The notes under the pieces were generated by a model. It did not search any database. It worked only from the letters and a program-made list of their open reading frames with translations, and had not been told where the DNA came from. A stretch of 64,000 bases of DNA from NCBI RefSeq assembly GCF_019279795.1, contig NC_056748.1, forward strand, positions 696,612,306 to 696,676,305. Direction: 5' to 3'. The DNA is from Protopterus annectens (lineage: Eukaryota > Chordata > Ceratodontiformes > Protopteridae). Position 1 is the first letter of the stretch; each line of letters opens with the position of its first letter. The position numbers were made by a program, and so were the translations under genes. Of the stretch, positions 10,622 through 21,441 are shown in pieces.

Positions 10622-10681
<60 letters not shown>
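10622..10681. repeat. (AC)n microsatellite
   Basis: About 60 bp of almost pure AC dinucleotides. A shorter AC tract is at 10505-10520 inside the same degenerate frame. Confidence 0.97.
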
Positions 10682-10683
<2 letters not shown>

Positions 10684-11129
10684 ATAAGGAAAGATTTTTT
10701 TTTTTTTAAAGCTATCAGAGAAAGGGAACAGAAGTGATGGTATTAGAGGCTACCCAAATGTAAAAGGGGAGAAAGTACCACCAATGGTAGTCTCAAACTA
10801 CCTAACAGTAAGGGAGAGAGAAAAAAACACTCATGCCCATACAAATATATCTAGACGAGCGGGGTAGTATAGATAAAATTTTAAAAATAGGATAAAGAAG
10901 AAAAACTGACTTACAGTTAGAAGAAATGCTAATGCTCAAGAGATTGGACAGAACATCTGGCACTACAAAGCGTCAAACGAGATTTGGGGTAATTTGGTGA
11001 GGAGCACTGTGGGCAGAACTTAGTTTGAGAATTTTTGGAAGGCGTGAGCTGAATATAACAGCTAAGTTGGTTCCAAGACTCGGAACTGAGCCCACAGTCA
11101 AGGATTATGTGATGATAAAAAGTTTAGGT

Positions 11130-12288
11130 CTGTCTCTACAGCTCCTGCAGAATTAATGTGGTCTTTAAGCAGACATATTTCTGTGGAAGGACCCAAGATC
11201 TCTGAAATGTTGCTGGCTATGACCATGCTGAGAACTCATTTGTTCACTGTGATGACTCTCCTAGCTTAGGCAAACCGGTAAAACTACTTTTTGATGGCTC
11301 TTGAATGCTGTCAGGACTGTGACTACTGGGGCTAGTAGAAGGGGGGTGTCAACGTTCTGCGAGACTTGGCTTGTTCAGCTGAGGCCAGCAAATTGCTTAA
11401 TGGTTGGGTGATCTTCCACAGACTTTGGAGGCTTCTGCAGCTTCTTTCTGGGCTTCCAGGGCCTGGATGAAGAGAAGGGGGCCAAAGATGAATCATAAAG
11501 GTCCTCTAAGATAATAAAGGTCTGTTGCCTTCAATCAAGATCTTCAAACAAGCCCCGAATGGCTTGCCAAAAAAGGTCCTCCCCCTGAAAAGGGACATCA
11601 ACAATAGCTTGCATCAGCTGATTCTTAAAATCTGAGCTATGCAGTCCTGAGTAGACACATATCATAGCCTGTCATTTCAGCAATAGCATCACTGCAGTTG
11701 TAATTAAAATAGGTCATAAAAAAGCCTACCGTAGGAGTCCTGACCAGTTTTTTCTTCACCCCAGAGTCAGGAAGAGCTAATCTCTTTCACTACTAGATGC
11801 ACTAGAGAGGACTCAAAAACCTAGACAGAGGAAACAATCTGCTGTGGGATCGGAGTCCTAACATGGCAGATAAAAAAAAAAACTTATTGTGTATCCGTCC
11901 TATGCCTAAGATTCCGTACTGAGTGGGTAAATGCATGTTGTGGCATCCGAGACCTACTGTGGACTGCAGAGATAATTCAGGAGTCAGTTTTAGGATACTC
12001 AGACAGGACATCACCTCTCACCACTTATCTGGGAGCTTGTAGTCGACTTCAGTCATTTTGAGAGCAGAACAAATGGCATTAGCATGACGCCAAGCTGCAA
12101 AAATAGCATATTTAAGCAAATGTCCTACAGATCAAATGATACAAGGCTATACCCCCTTCTCCAGATACTCAGGTGCTTTTAGGGGAAGGTAAGGTGGCCT
12201 ACAGACCATCATGGAAAATTTCATAAACCTGAGAGTTTCTACCATGAAGAGGTGGAGCTACAAGCTGTCATCGTCTCTTAGTCCTTAC
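11130..12288 (-). other. decayed DIRS-like gag sequence, low similarity
   Basis: Short minus-strand pieces include LPDSGVKKKLVRT and VPFQGEDLFWQAIRG near 11,570-11,780. The latter resembles APLQKDVLFG of the intact DIRS gag regions. Stops are frequent. Relative to the head at 10128-10620 the pieces are in the wrong order for one gene, so two fragments or a rearrangement are likely. From 10682 to 11129 I recognise nothing. Confidence 0.3.
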
Positions 12289-12546
12289 TGTAGATCAGAG
12301 AGTGTGTGTGTATACCTTTAAGAAGCATTTCCAGATATAGCATGTGCATATAAATACAGAGCACGTGCAGGCAGCAGTGCCATTTTGAGAGAACAGCCAG
12401 CGTGTTAAACATGTATGAGTGCAGTAATCAGTCTATTTATAAGTTTAAGTTACAAAGCCTCATTTCTGATGTTTGTGTGTGTAATAAAGCTGCTTGAACA
12501 GAACCCAAGAATGTTAGTCTGCTTTATTCTGACCAGACGAACAACA
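12289..12546 (+). repeat. gypsy-B 5' LTR
   Basis: 258 bp, TGTAGATC...ACAACA. TATA-like CATATAAATACAGAG (about 12,345-12,360) and an AATAAAGCTGC polyadenylation signal (about 12,483) lie in U3 and R order. Confidence 0.92.
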
Positions 12547-12562
12547 TGGTGTCAGAACCGGG
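12547..12562 (+). promoter_or_regulatory. gypsy-B primer-binding site
   Basis: TGGTGTCAGAACCGGG immediately follows the LTR. The first 11 bases fit a tRNA 3' end such as tRNA-Leu (TGGTGTCAGAA). The exact tRNA was not checked. Confidence 0.7.
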
Positions 12563-12949
12563 ATTAAGAAAGCTACTTCTTCGATCCATAAGGTGCAGAG
12601 TTGAAGGTGAAAGCAGACTAAGCAGGTTGAGTGAAACGGAGCACAAACAAAAAAGGGCCAGAAATGAGCTAAAGGTGAAGAAAACTGCACAAATGATTAA
12701 TCTGGCAAAGAAAATGAAACAGTGCATTTATAAGGCACAAAATGCATTATTAATCAAATGAGTAGCATAAAACATATTATTAAACAAACAAAAGGCAGGA
12801 ACCATATTAATTAAATGAAATGTTCAAAACCACGATGTTTGATAAAACTAGCACAACTATTCATATGGGCTCAGAATTACTTTTGATTTGCATAATGAGC
12901 ATTTTTAAAGGAATAGGCACAAGAAAAGTATATTGAGCATGAGAAGAGA

Positions 12950-13603
12950 TTAACTCATTCACTCCAATGGAGCTCAAGACGTTTGCACTGTAACTTCCAA
13001 TGGGCGGAGCCTAAGTCTTCTCACAAAATCAAATTATGTTCTCACATTTCAAAGGTTCATATCTCTGGAACTATAGGGATTGTGAAAAAAGTATAAATGG
13101 CAAACTCCTCAGCATAAACTATTTTTATAGTGTTAGTATTCTTTCTATTCTAGGTCTTATAGTCACAGTATACATGGTAACTATTACATTTGTAATATTT
13201 TGGAAACAATGTACAATATCTCAACAACCACTCAAGTTACACACATACTGTCACAGCAGCATTTTATTCATCTAACTAAGAGCTTTCATATGAGGCTAAG
13301 GAGTTATGTTTGTGTTATTTGGTTGTTGAGATATTTAGAAACGTGAAAATTATATCTATATAAATTACTATCATATAAACAACAATTAATATCTATTTAC
13401 CTGCACTTGACAGAGGTCAAATAATAATGCAGCTGAGTTTTCTACTGTGCAAGCTTTTAGATGAAATGTTACAAAACCTTGTGCATAGCATGGTTTTGGA
13501 ATTACTGATGCAAATATGAACAAGTAATATTTGACACCTAGAAGCGCCAGTAGGAGTTAACTGCGAATGCATCTGGAGGCGTGACTCGGATGTAATGAGT
13601 TAA
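12950..13603. mobile_element. TTAA-bounded non-autonomous DNA transposon (MITE candidate)
   Basis: The left end reads TTAACTCATTCACTCC. The right end, reverse complemented, reads TTAACTCATTACATCC. The TTAA at each border fits a piggyBac-type target. The interior is AT-rich with no transposase frame. It sits in the gypsy-B leader, so it inserted after or with that element. Confidence 0.6.
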
Positions 13604-13755
13604 AAAGGCCATAACGAGTACAATAAATCGGCAAATTACGCTTAAAGAGCAAGGACACTGCATGTTTTTTAGTAAAAGACTGTATTTTGGCACAAACTAC
13701 TATTTTGCATTTACCAAAGCCATTCAAAGCATAACTAGAGTTGTTTGAAGTATCT

Positions 13756-14140
13756 CATTGTGTGCAGATTGTTGCAGTGTGCAAAGTACAGTTATACTGC
13801 AAAGTGCAGTCAAAGTACAGCCATTCCGAAAGGTTTCTTGTGCTTTGTGCAGTTATTCGCAGAAAGCCGGTATTTCTTACACTGTGCAGTTATTTCACAA
13901 AGTACAGCCATTTTGAAAGGTTCTTGTACTGTGTACAGTTTGTTTGCAAAGTGCATTCATCTTGAAGTGTTTCTTACTCTGAGCTTTTTCTATTGTGTAC
14001 AGTTTATTCGCAAAAGTAGTCATTTCAAAGTATTTCTTACACTGATAAGGAGTGGTTTCATAAAGTACAGTGATTTCAGAGTGTTCTAGTGTTATGGAGA
14101 CTTATTTGGCAAAGTGTAGTTATTTCAAAGAGTTTGTTGT
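13756..14140 (+). repeat. gypsy-B leader minisatellite
   Basis: About seven imperfect copies, 45-60 bp apart, of a unit combining GTGCAGTTATTTCACAAAGTACAG with TTGAAAGGTTTCTT. It ends with TTCAAAGAGTTTGTTGTGCA shortly before gag. A shorter related array occupies the same place in gypsy-A. Confidence 0.7.
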
Positions 14141-14243
14141 GCAACTGGACATAATTACAAGTACTGACATAATATTTTGGCATATATTTGTGTGTATGTT
14201 CATATATAATTTCAAGCACCTTCATTACTGTGTGTGTGTTGAT

Positions 14244-15135
14244 ATGGCAGAGGCATTTTGCAGACCAAGTCCACTTGTGTTTGATCAGAATATAGCAGAG
14301 AATTAGACAGTTTGAGTAGGAATACAATATTTTCATACAAGCAGCTTTTTCTGACAAAGATGCACGTACAAGGGCATTCATTTTGCTTAACTTAGCTGGG
14401 TCAGAAGCTGCTGAAAGAGAGTGTTCATTTGTGTATGCACCAGAAATGTATGAAAGAGGGGGCAAACCATCATACTGTTGTACTGGCTGAATCCAGAGGA
14501 GACCCTGAATGCTTAAAATATAAATTTAGAGCAATGTGTAACCCCCAGACAAATGTTACATTAGAGAGGCACTTACACAAGAGACCAAAAGCCAAAAGTG
14601 AAACTTTTGCAGCTTATATCACTGACTTGAGAAATAAGGCTAACTTGTGCAGATTTGGTGACTTGAAAGATGAGTTAATAAAGGATAGGGTTGTGTGTGA
14701 TGTTAACAGTGCTGCAGTGAGAAAGATTTTGCTTCGTGACACTGATTTAACGTTAAGCAAAGCCATAGAGATTTGTCAAATCCATGCGCTCACAGAAAGG
14801 CACACAAGTATGCTTACAAGTGATAAGAGCATGGTTTCAGCAGTCTCTAGAGCAAACATAGACAGTATAAAACACGTGGCAAGCAGAAACGGGCCTAAGC
14901 ACATGGCAAGGAAATCCCAGAACTTTCTAGCAAGTACCAAGACTAACTTAGTTAAAGGTGCATGCTCAGTACAGTATCAGAGTGAGTCAGCAAAACCCAA
15001 GTGAAGTCTTATTGTTAAATGTCATAATTGTGGAGCCAATCATGATTCTAAAAGAGAGAAGTGCTTAGCATTTAGTCAGCAATGCCACAACAGGGGTAAA
15101 AAATGGAACCATTTTCCAAAGTTTTGTAAATCAAG
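14244..15135 (+). pseudogene. gypsy-B gag with CCHC knuckle
   Basis: Starts MAEAFCRPSPLVFDQN at 14244, with a stop after AEN. The frame resumes for 191 residues at 14429-15004 (RHLHKRPKAKSETFAAYI). Downstream, CHNCGANHDSKREKC and a second, degraded knuckle CHNRGKKWNHFPKFC lie at about 15020-15135. Homologous to gypsy-A gag. Confidence 0.82.
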
Positions 15136-15229
15136 CAAACCTCATTCAGTTATTAAGAACGGTCACTCAAAAAAGCAAGTTGATCATATAGAGAGCTGTA
15201 ACCCTGCTTTCTATGTAGATGGTGTATCA

Positions 15230-15583
15230 GTGGTCAGTGAACAGGTTAATGCAGTAGATTTGCTGGCAAAGAATGAAGTATTTTGTACTGTCCTGATCAA
15301 TGGTAAACCCACAGAGCTCAAAGTAGACACTGGTTCAAATTGTAATGTAATATCAGCAGAAATATTTGCTAAAGTAAGAACTGGTGAGCAACTTAATTTG
15401 GTCAATTGTGTGAAGCTTGTTGCTTATGGAGGTGAAGAGATTCAAACCGAGGGTTCTGTAGTGTTTCCATGCTATTTGGCTGGTAGCAGTTACAGCTTGC
15501 AATTTTATGTAGTCCTAAGACCAGTGCAGTCATTATTAGGTCTCAGAGTGAGTTTAAGAATGAAACTGCTTTCTTTTTACTAA
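15230..15583 (+). pseudogene. gypsy-B aspartic protease
   Basis: The 117-residue frame carries the catalytic loop VDTGSNCNVIS (about residues 32-42) and a C-terminal LLGL flap-end motif (QSLLGLRV). This is a nearly complete retroviral-type protease domain; upstream and downstream frames are broken. Confidence 0.8.
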
Positions 15584-15639
15584 AGAAGTTCATCATGTAA
15601 GCACATATCACAGTTCCAGCTTCAGTGATACTATTTTCT

Positions 15640-16547
15640 CAGAATATGCTGATGTTTTCGATGACAAGCTAGGCAAACTTCCAGTTGTGTACTCCATGAA
15701 AGTTGACCCAGAGGTCAGTCAGGTGGTCAGACCAGCAAAAAGAGTTCCGACAGCTATGCATAAAGTCAAGGTCCAGTTAGACAAAATGGTACAGCAAGGT
15801 GTGATTTGTCCAGTCACAGAACCAACTGAGTGGGTGTCATCCATGGCAGATGCTCATAAGAAAAATTCAGATGAAATTAGAATATGCATTGATCAAACAC
15901 ACAAACAAGGCATTAAAAAGAATCCTATGCGTACAGTCAAGGAGACTGCAACCCTTATGCCAAATGCTACTATTTTTTCTCTTAGATGCAGAGAGTTCAT
16001 TTTGGCAAGTGATGCTTGATCGCAAATCTTCACTACTGACTACATTCTGTACCCCATTTGGTAAATAATGATTCCTCAGGATGTCTTTTGGAATACATTC
16101 TGTCAGTGAAGTCTCAGTGTGCGATGGAGCAAATTTTTTTCAGGCTACCCATGTGCAATAATAGTTGATGATTTACTAGTTGGAGGTAATAGTGAAGCAG
16201 AGCATGACAGAAACCTCAGGAAAGTTTTGGATACAGCGCGTGAAGTGAACTTAAAGCTCGATCCTCTGAAGCGCACATTCAGACTACCAGAAGTTTCTTA
16301 TGTAGGTCATTTATTTACCAGTACAGGCTTACAATCAGATCTTTCTAACCAGACAACCATTCTTGAGATGCCACCTCCAGACAATGTCCAAGCCTTACAG
16401 CGTTTTCTTGGTATGATTAACTATTTGGGCAAATTTATCCCCAACCTTAGTGAGTTATCAGCACTTTTAAGAGAGCTGACACTCAAAAATCTTGCATGGT
16501 CATGGTTAGAACAGCACCGGAGAGCATTTGATAACCTCAAACAGTAA
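15640..16547 (+). pseudogene. gypsy-B reverse transcriptase
   Basis: N-terminal blocks LDKMVQQGVICP and WVSSMADAHKK, then EFILASDA (stop). After a frame change comes the catalytic stretch IIVDDLLVGG and LQRFLGMINYLGKFIPNL. The aspartate pair survives, but at least two frame changes split the domain. Confidence 0.85.
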
Positions 16548-16552
16548 ACTGC

Positions 16553-16905
16553 TAACCCGCCTACATTAAGATACTATGATGGCCACAAACCAGTAGTTCT
16601 TTCCTGTGATGCTTCAAAGTTCGGTCTTGGTGCAGTTATTCTTCAGGAAGGCAGACCTGTTGCCTTTGCATCTGGAACTCCAAACTGAGATGCAGTATGC
16701 TCAAATTGAGAAGGAACTTTTAGCAATTGTGTTTGCATACTCAAAGTTCCATGATTATACATACGAACGAGCTATTCGGATAGAAAATGACCATCAACTT
16801 CTAGTTACCATTTTAAAGAAGCCTATGCATTCTGCTCCAGCAAGACTCCAAAGAATGATAATTAAATTACAAAAGTACAATTTCAAAATGGTCTATACAA
16901 AATAA
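16553..16905 (+). pseudogene. gypsy-B RNase H
   Basis: Frame pieces include [29 protein letters not shown] and ARLQRMIIKLQKYNF, the connection and RNase H signatures of Ty3/gypsy elements. A stop at about 16,903 precedes the linker. Confidence 0.8.
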
Positions 16906-16939
16906 ACCTCTGGCTGATACCTTATCCAGATCACCCAGA

Positions 16940-18073
16940 AATACTATGGAACAGCTTGATGCGAAGAATTTGGACTTTGATGTCATGGAAGTGTATAATT
17001 TTTCTACCACGAGACGATGAACTGAGAGATCATACAAAAACTGATCTAGTTTTGCAAAAGCTCAACTACTCCATCAATGTAAGATGGCCATCAAAGCAAT
17101 CCAGTGTACTGCCAGAAGTACAACCTTACTTTCCATACAGAGATGAGATGCTGGTGGAAGATGGTATCATTTTCAAAGGTCCAAAAACTGCTGTTCCTAC
17201 TTCCTTACAATGTGAATATATTCAGACTCTGCACTGTGGCCACCCAGGTTCCGATTCTACCAAAAGAAGGGTGACAGGACTACATTTTGGCCTTCTCTAG
17301 CGAAAGACATTGATAAAGTGCTTTCATCTTGTTCAGTGTGCAACAGTACTAAGCCGCATTTGCAAAAAAAGCCACTTCAGCCAAGCCAAATTCCGAACTA
17401 CCTTGGTAACAGTAGCAGCTGACATATTTGAGTGGAACAATCAACATTACTTAGTATTGGTAGACTCTAATCAGAACTGGTACTGGTTTGAGATTGATTT
17501 GCTATCTAACGTCCAGTGGTGTTATTGCCAAGATGAAATTTCATTTCTCAGTCCATGGTAGCCCACACAAAGTTATTTCTGACAATGGTTCTCAGTTTAC
17601 CAGTCAATTGTTTCAGAGATTTGCTAAAGAGTGTGACTATCCATGTTACTGGCAGTCCTGAATATCCTCAGTCAAACGGCCTTGCTGAACATGCATTACA
17701 GACTGCAAAGCAATTACTGGAAAGGTCAAAGCATGACAATACCGATATCTTCTTGAATTTACTCAGTCTCAGAAATATACTCCATGACAATCTACTAGGT
17801 TCGCCTGCTCAGAGACTTCTATCTAGGCAAACCAGAACAACCTTGCTTATCAGTTCTAGTTTATTGGTGCCTAATGCTAAAAACAATACAGCAATCAAAG
17901 CCCAACTTTTTAAAAAGCGTTCTTCTCAGTTCAGCTATGACAAAATGACCAGATTTCTTTGTCCATTAAAAGGAGAGACAGTGAGGATGCAAACGGCAAA
18001 AGGCTTTGATCGAATTGGTCAAGTGAGAGGTATATGTACCGAGCACAGATTCTACTTAAATCTGAGGGTATAG
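16940..18073 (+). pseudogene. gypsy-B integrase
   Basis: The zinc-finger region contains LHCGHPGSDSTKRRV (H of HHCC) at about 17,230. The first catalytic aspartate is in VAADIFEWN. The second-aspartate block (ISDNGSQFTSQLF, about 17,570) and the glutamate block SPEYPQSNGLAEHAL follow in shifted frames. The C-terminal part includes ETVRMQTAKGFDRIG. Four or more frame changes. Confidence 0.82.
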
Positions 18074-18207
18074 AGTACAGGAGAAACTGCAGACATCTTC
18101 TTCCTGTATCAGAAACGATATTGCAGCATTGTACCTGCGATACAGACTCAAGATCTCAGAGCAATCCAAGCAATGTTTATACCAAGGAACATGTTGGAGT
18201 ATCATAG

Positions 18208-18348
18208 GTTCACAGGTAGGTACTAGGCTATCGGCCCAAGGGCCTAAGTAAGCCTAGCCAACAAGGTTCCCTGGCTTATGCCACCCAAGAAAGTTAATTT
18301 CCTGTGCCCTTGTCGAGCAGAGCCACAGAAGTGATCCCTGGGGTGTAT
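18208..18348 (-). mobile_element. CR1 3' end fragment
   Basis: Minus-strand CR1 3' untranslated end: GGTTCACAGGTAGGTACTAGG... matches the terminal 140 bp of CR1-E (from 49935) with few differences, stopping at GGGGTGTAT. It lies between integrase and 3' LTR of gypsy-B. Confidence 0.8.
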
Positions 18349-18425
18349 AGATTCATGGGCAGGTACTAGGCTATCGGCCCATGGGCCTAATGGCTTTGGT
18401 GAGGCTCGAACCGTGAATGACTACA
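18349..18425 (-). mobile_element. tRNA-SINE fragment with CR1-type tail
   Basis: On the minus strand a box-B-like GGTTCGAGCC is followed by a tail (GGCCCATGGGCCGATAGCC, then TAGTACCTGCCCATGAATC) that copies the CR1 3' end. The 5' part including box A is missing. Confidence 0.55.
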
Positions 18426-18757
18426 TGGAAGGTGTACACTATAACTACTACACTATTATACTTCCATTTCCATTCCTGATGATGTCCCAGATGTTCCCAA
18501 AGTTGAACATTCCTTGAAGACTGTCCCCGTTGCTAGATCCAATTCTGACGTTATGCTATATGGTCAAGCAGAATTTCAAGACCTAGTGTAAAATACACAG
18601 CAACATGGACATAATTGTTTTATATCTGTCCGATTTTGTATGACTGCATGATGAATAATTAGTTCTGTATAACTGCATGTCAAAAGATCATTTCTGTAAA
18701 TTGGATGCATTTGAATACTGTCATTTCATATAAGGACTATTTCTCAAAGATTGAGGA

Positions 18758-19022
18758 TGTAGATCAGAGTGTGTGTATGTACCTTTAAGAAGCATTTCCA
18801 GATGTAGCACATGCATATAAAAACAGAGCAGGTGCAGGCAGCAGTGCCATTTTGAGAGAACAGATAGTGTCTTAACATGTACGAGTGCAGTAATAAGTCT
18901 GTTTATAAGTTTATTTAAGTTTAAGTTATAAAGCCTCATTTCTGATGTGTTTGTGTATAATAAAGCTGCTTGAATAGAACCCACGAATGTTAGTCTGTTT
19001 TATCCTGACCAGACGAGCAACA
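18758..19022 (+). repeat. gypsy-B 3' LTR
   Basis: 265 bp, TGTAGATC...GCAACA, closely similar to the 5' LTR, with differences including a short duplication (TTTATTTAAG). Followed by the second copy of the CTTAC target duplication. Confidence 0.92.
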
Positions 19023-19027
19023 CTTAC

Positions 19028-19842
19028 TCATCTATGAAATAAGGGCATTCAGATCCTGAGAGTGCCCTTCCAAAGACAGAGTGAGACCTTTTCCTAATCT
19101 TACCTCTAGGATGGAATGACCCACTCTTGCTGAGTGATAGGTTAAACATGTGACAGGCGATCTCAAGTCAAGGTCAAGTGATGGGATAATAGTACTCTGG
19201 GATAAAACCACTGAAAGTTGCACAGGGAAAGGCGAGACCTGTCTGGGGCCTCATCCAACATCAGTCTATGCTCCATAAAGGTGAGCTCCTACAAATACCA
19301 GCAAATGTCAAACAACACAGATAGCCTAACGTGCAAACCCTAGTGCAGGAGGCTTTTATGGATCATTCTCATTCTGGACTTAGTGAAGGGTAGGTCTGAG
19401 GAAAAAAGGAGATTTCTGTCCTAAGTGTCCTGAGTGAGGGACTACTGTTCATGTCCTGGTCAGCAGAAAGTAAACTTGTACCTCTTTAACGGGGGAATGG
19501 GCAATGCTTAACACTCTGAACTGTGCCATCCAAGGTGACTTCCAGGGGTGTACCTCTTGTGGGCTAATCTCCTTTTAAGGTAGTTCAGGATGGATTCTGA
19601 CTTTACTCCTTGTTAGTTGAGAGGGAAATGGTCACGTGCAGGATCTACTGGTTGATCTTAGACTAGAACTCACCTTTGGCAGGATGTATCCTTTGTCTAC
19701 CCTTTGCATTGTTTGCCTTTTCTTGATATTGTGGCACAGGTTTACAATTTCAGTGTTGGCCACTCTCAAAAACTACCACCTTATAAGACTCAAAAATGCC
19801 TGAAGTTTCTCCTTCATGAATCCTTGTGAGACTGAGATGAAA
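19028..19842. other. no recognised feature
   Basis: No convincing frame or repeat. It may continue the same decayed DIRS-like sequence as the left flank of gypsy-B, but I see no diagnostic motif. Confidence 0.3.
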
Positions 19843-20018
19843 AGCACAGTTTTGTACCTACCATAAATGTAGATGTTCGAGTGTATACCCTGCTGCAGTC
19901 ATCACACTTGGGTTATCCTGCCATTGGGCGGTCCCGCAGTCAGCCAGAATTCTAAAGTCTTGGTCCGTCTTCAGTTTTTTCTTGCCCCAGATGTCAGGTG
20001 CCCCTAATAGGTAGGCAA

Positions 20019-20033
20019 AAATATATGTATATA

Positions 20034-20099
<66 letters not shown>

Positions 20100-20113
20100 T
20101 ATATGTATATATA

Positions 20114-20160
<47 letters not shown>
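20019..20160. repeat. (AT)n microsatellite inside DIRS-2
   Basis: Long TA/AT runs with short TATG and AAAT interruptions, located in the 3' non-coding part of the element. Confidence 0.97.
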
Positions 20161-20165
<5 letters not shown>

Positions 20166-20258
20166 AAACCCTTAGGCACAAGCAAATACACCACAGAGGT
20201 TGTATAGAACAGAGATAAGTTCAGCTGGTTTTAGAGGGGATGGAGGGAGGGCAACCTG

Positions 20259-20357
20259 GACTGCAGCAGGGTATACACTCGAACATCTACATTTATGGTA
20301 GGTACAAAACTGTACTATGTTCATCGTGTAACCCTGCTGCAGTCATCACACTTGGGT
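20259..20357 (-). repeat. DIRS-2 internal complementary region
   Basis: Same arrangement as in DIRS-1: the complement of the left tip joins the complement of the right tip at CTGTACT/ATGTTCATCGTG. The family-specific segment (CTGCAGCAGGGTATACAC) matches this copy's own left tip, showing that the ICR and termini change together. Confidence 0.9.
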
Positions 20358-20388
20358 AGAATCCCAAAGCTAAGGATGGGCGGAGGAG

Positions 20389-21441
20389 TCAAACAGGGTT
20401 AGAGGGGGCTAGAAGGCCCTGCAAAACTGCAGTGGCGAAGCCCTCCCTGGCCTTAGAGTAAAGTGGTAAGTGATAATGTTTGGTGAAGGTGTGTACTGAA
20501 CTCCAAGTTGCAGCTTCCAGAATATCTTTGGTTGGTACCCCCCTGAGGAAGGCTGTAGATGTAGCTGCTGCCCTGGTAGAGTGGGGCCTTATAGCAGGAA
20601 CTGGTTTTCCATGGTGGGTGTAGCAAAAACGTATGCAATGTCCTATCCATTTGGAAATGGTTTGTTTTGAGATGGCCTTTCCTTGTGATGCTGTAGCATA
20701 GGATACAAGAAGCTGGTCAGATTTTCTGAACACCTTAGTTTTATCCAAGTAGTAACGTAGCTGTCTGTGAATGTCCAAGGAATGCAGGAGTCTTTCTCCT
20801 TTGTTCTGTGGATTTGGAAAGAAGGTGGGTAAATGGATGGTTTGATTTAGGGCCACACTGGATACCACCTTAGGCATAAAAGAGGGGTTAGTTCGTAGAG
20901 AAACCCTGTCTTGATGAAAAATGAGGAAAGGCTCTACTGCCATTAGTGCCTAAAGCTCTGAAACTCTTCTAGCTGAAGTGATTGCTAGCAGCAGGGCAGT
21001 CTTCCATGATATAAACTTTAGGTCAGCTGAGAAAGCTGGTTCAAAAGGAGGTAGCGTGAATTTTTCCAGAACAAAATTGAGGTCCCAAGCAGGTGTTGGT
21101 GCTCTCCTGGGAGGCCTAATGTTCTTGGCCCCTCTGAGAAACTGCCTTAAGAGTGGATGTAAAAATAAGGGAGGATCCGTGTTGTAGGGAGCAGAAATAG
21201 CTGAGGCGTGGATTTTAATAGATGAAAAAGAAAGCCCTTTGTGTAACATCTCAGTTACATATTGCAGAATCTGAGGTATGTCAGGCTGAAGGGTATTTTA
21301 GCCTTTAGCTTGGTTCCAGGCGCAAAACCTTTTCCATTTGTCTGAGTAGGCTTTCCTGGTGCTGGGCCTCCTGGCCTCCAGAATAACTTCCATAACAGCT
21401 TGTGAGAGAGGAGCTGGCTGGTTGCCTAGGTGATTTGCCAT
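20389..21441 (-). pseudogene. DIRS-2 tyrosine recombinase
   Basis: Start ATG at 21441 overlapping the RT/RNase H frame end (21426) by 16 nt. The core-binding region ARRPSTRKAYS is followed by a stop near 21,298 and another at about 20,950 (the CAG/CAA position of the other copies reads TAG). The rest is open for 184 residues with the HxxR box (PHSTRA) and HTFTKHYH. All catalytic residues survive in one reading frame; two nonsense codons inactivate it. Confidence 0.87.

Larger units (their letters stand above)
12289..19022 (+). mobile_element. gypsy-B: Ty3/gypsy retrotransposon with both LTRs
   Basis: LTRs at 12289-12546 and 18758-19022 flank leader, gag, protease, RT, RNase H and integrase in standard order. 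A 5-bp target duplication CTTAC sits at 12284-12288 and 19023-19027. Coding regions are broken by many stops. Later insertions are a TTAA-bounded MITE (12950-13603) and CR1/SINE 3' ends (18208-18425). Homologous throughout to gypsy-A. Confidence 0.95.

Noticed and set aside
10318..10681. Cys-Val repeat protein encoded by the AC/GT tract
   Set aside because: It is a dinucleotide microsatellite read as protein; only the flanking cysteine-rich pieces look real.
13036..13275. 79-residue hydrophobic frame in the gypsy-B leader
   Set aside because: It lies inside the TTAA-bounded MITE, is AT-rich and has no family motif.
19858..20194. Ile-Tyr repeat frames over the AT tract
   Set aside because: Pure low-complexity translation of a microsatellite.
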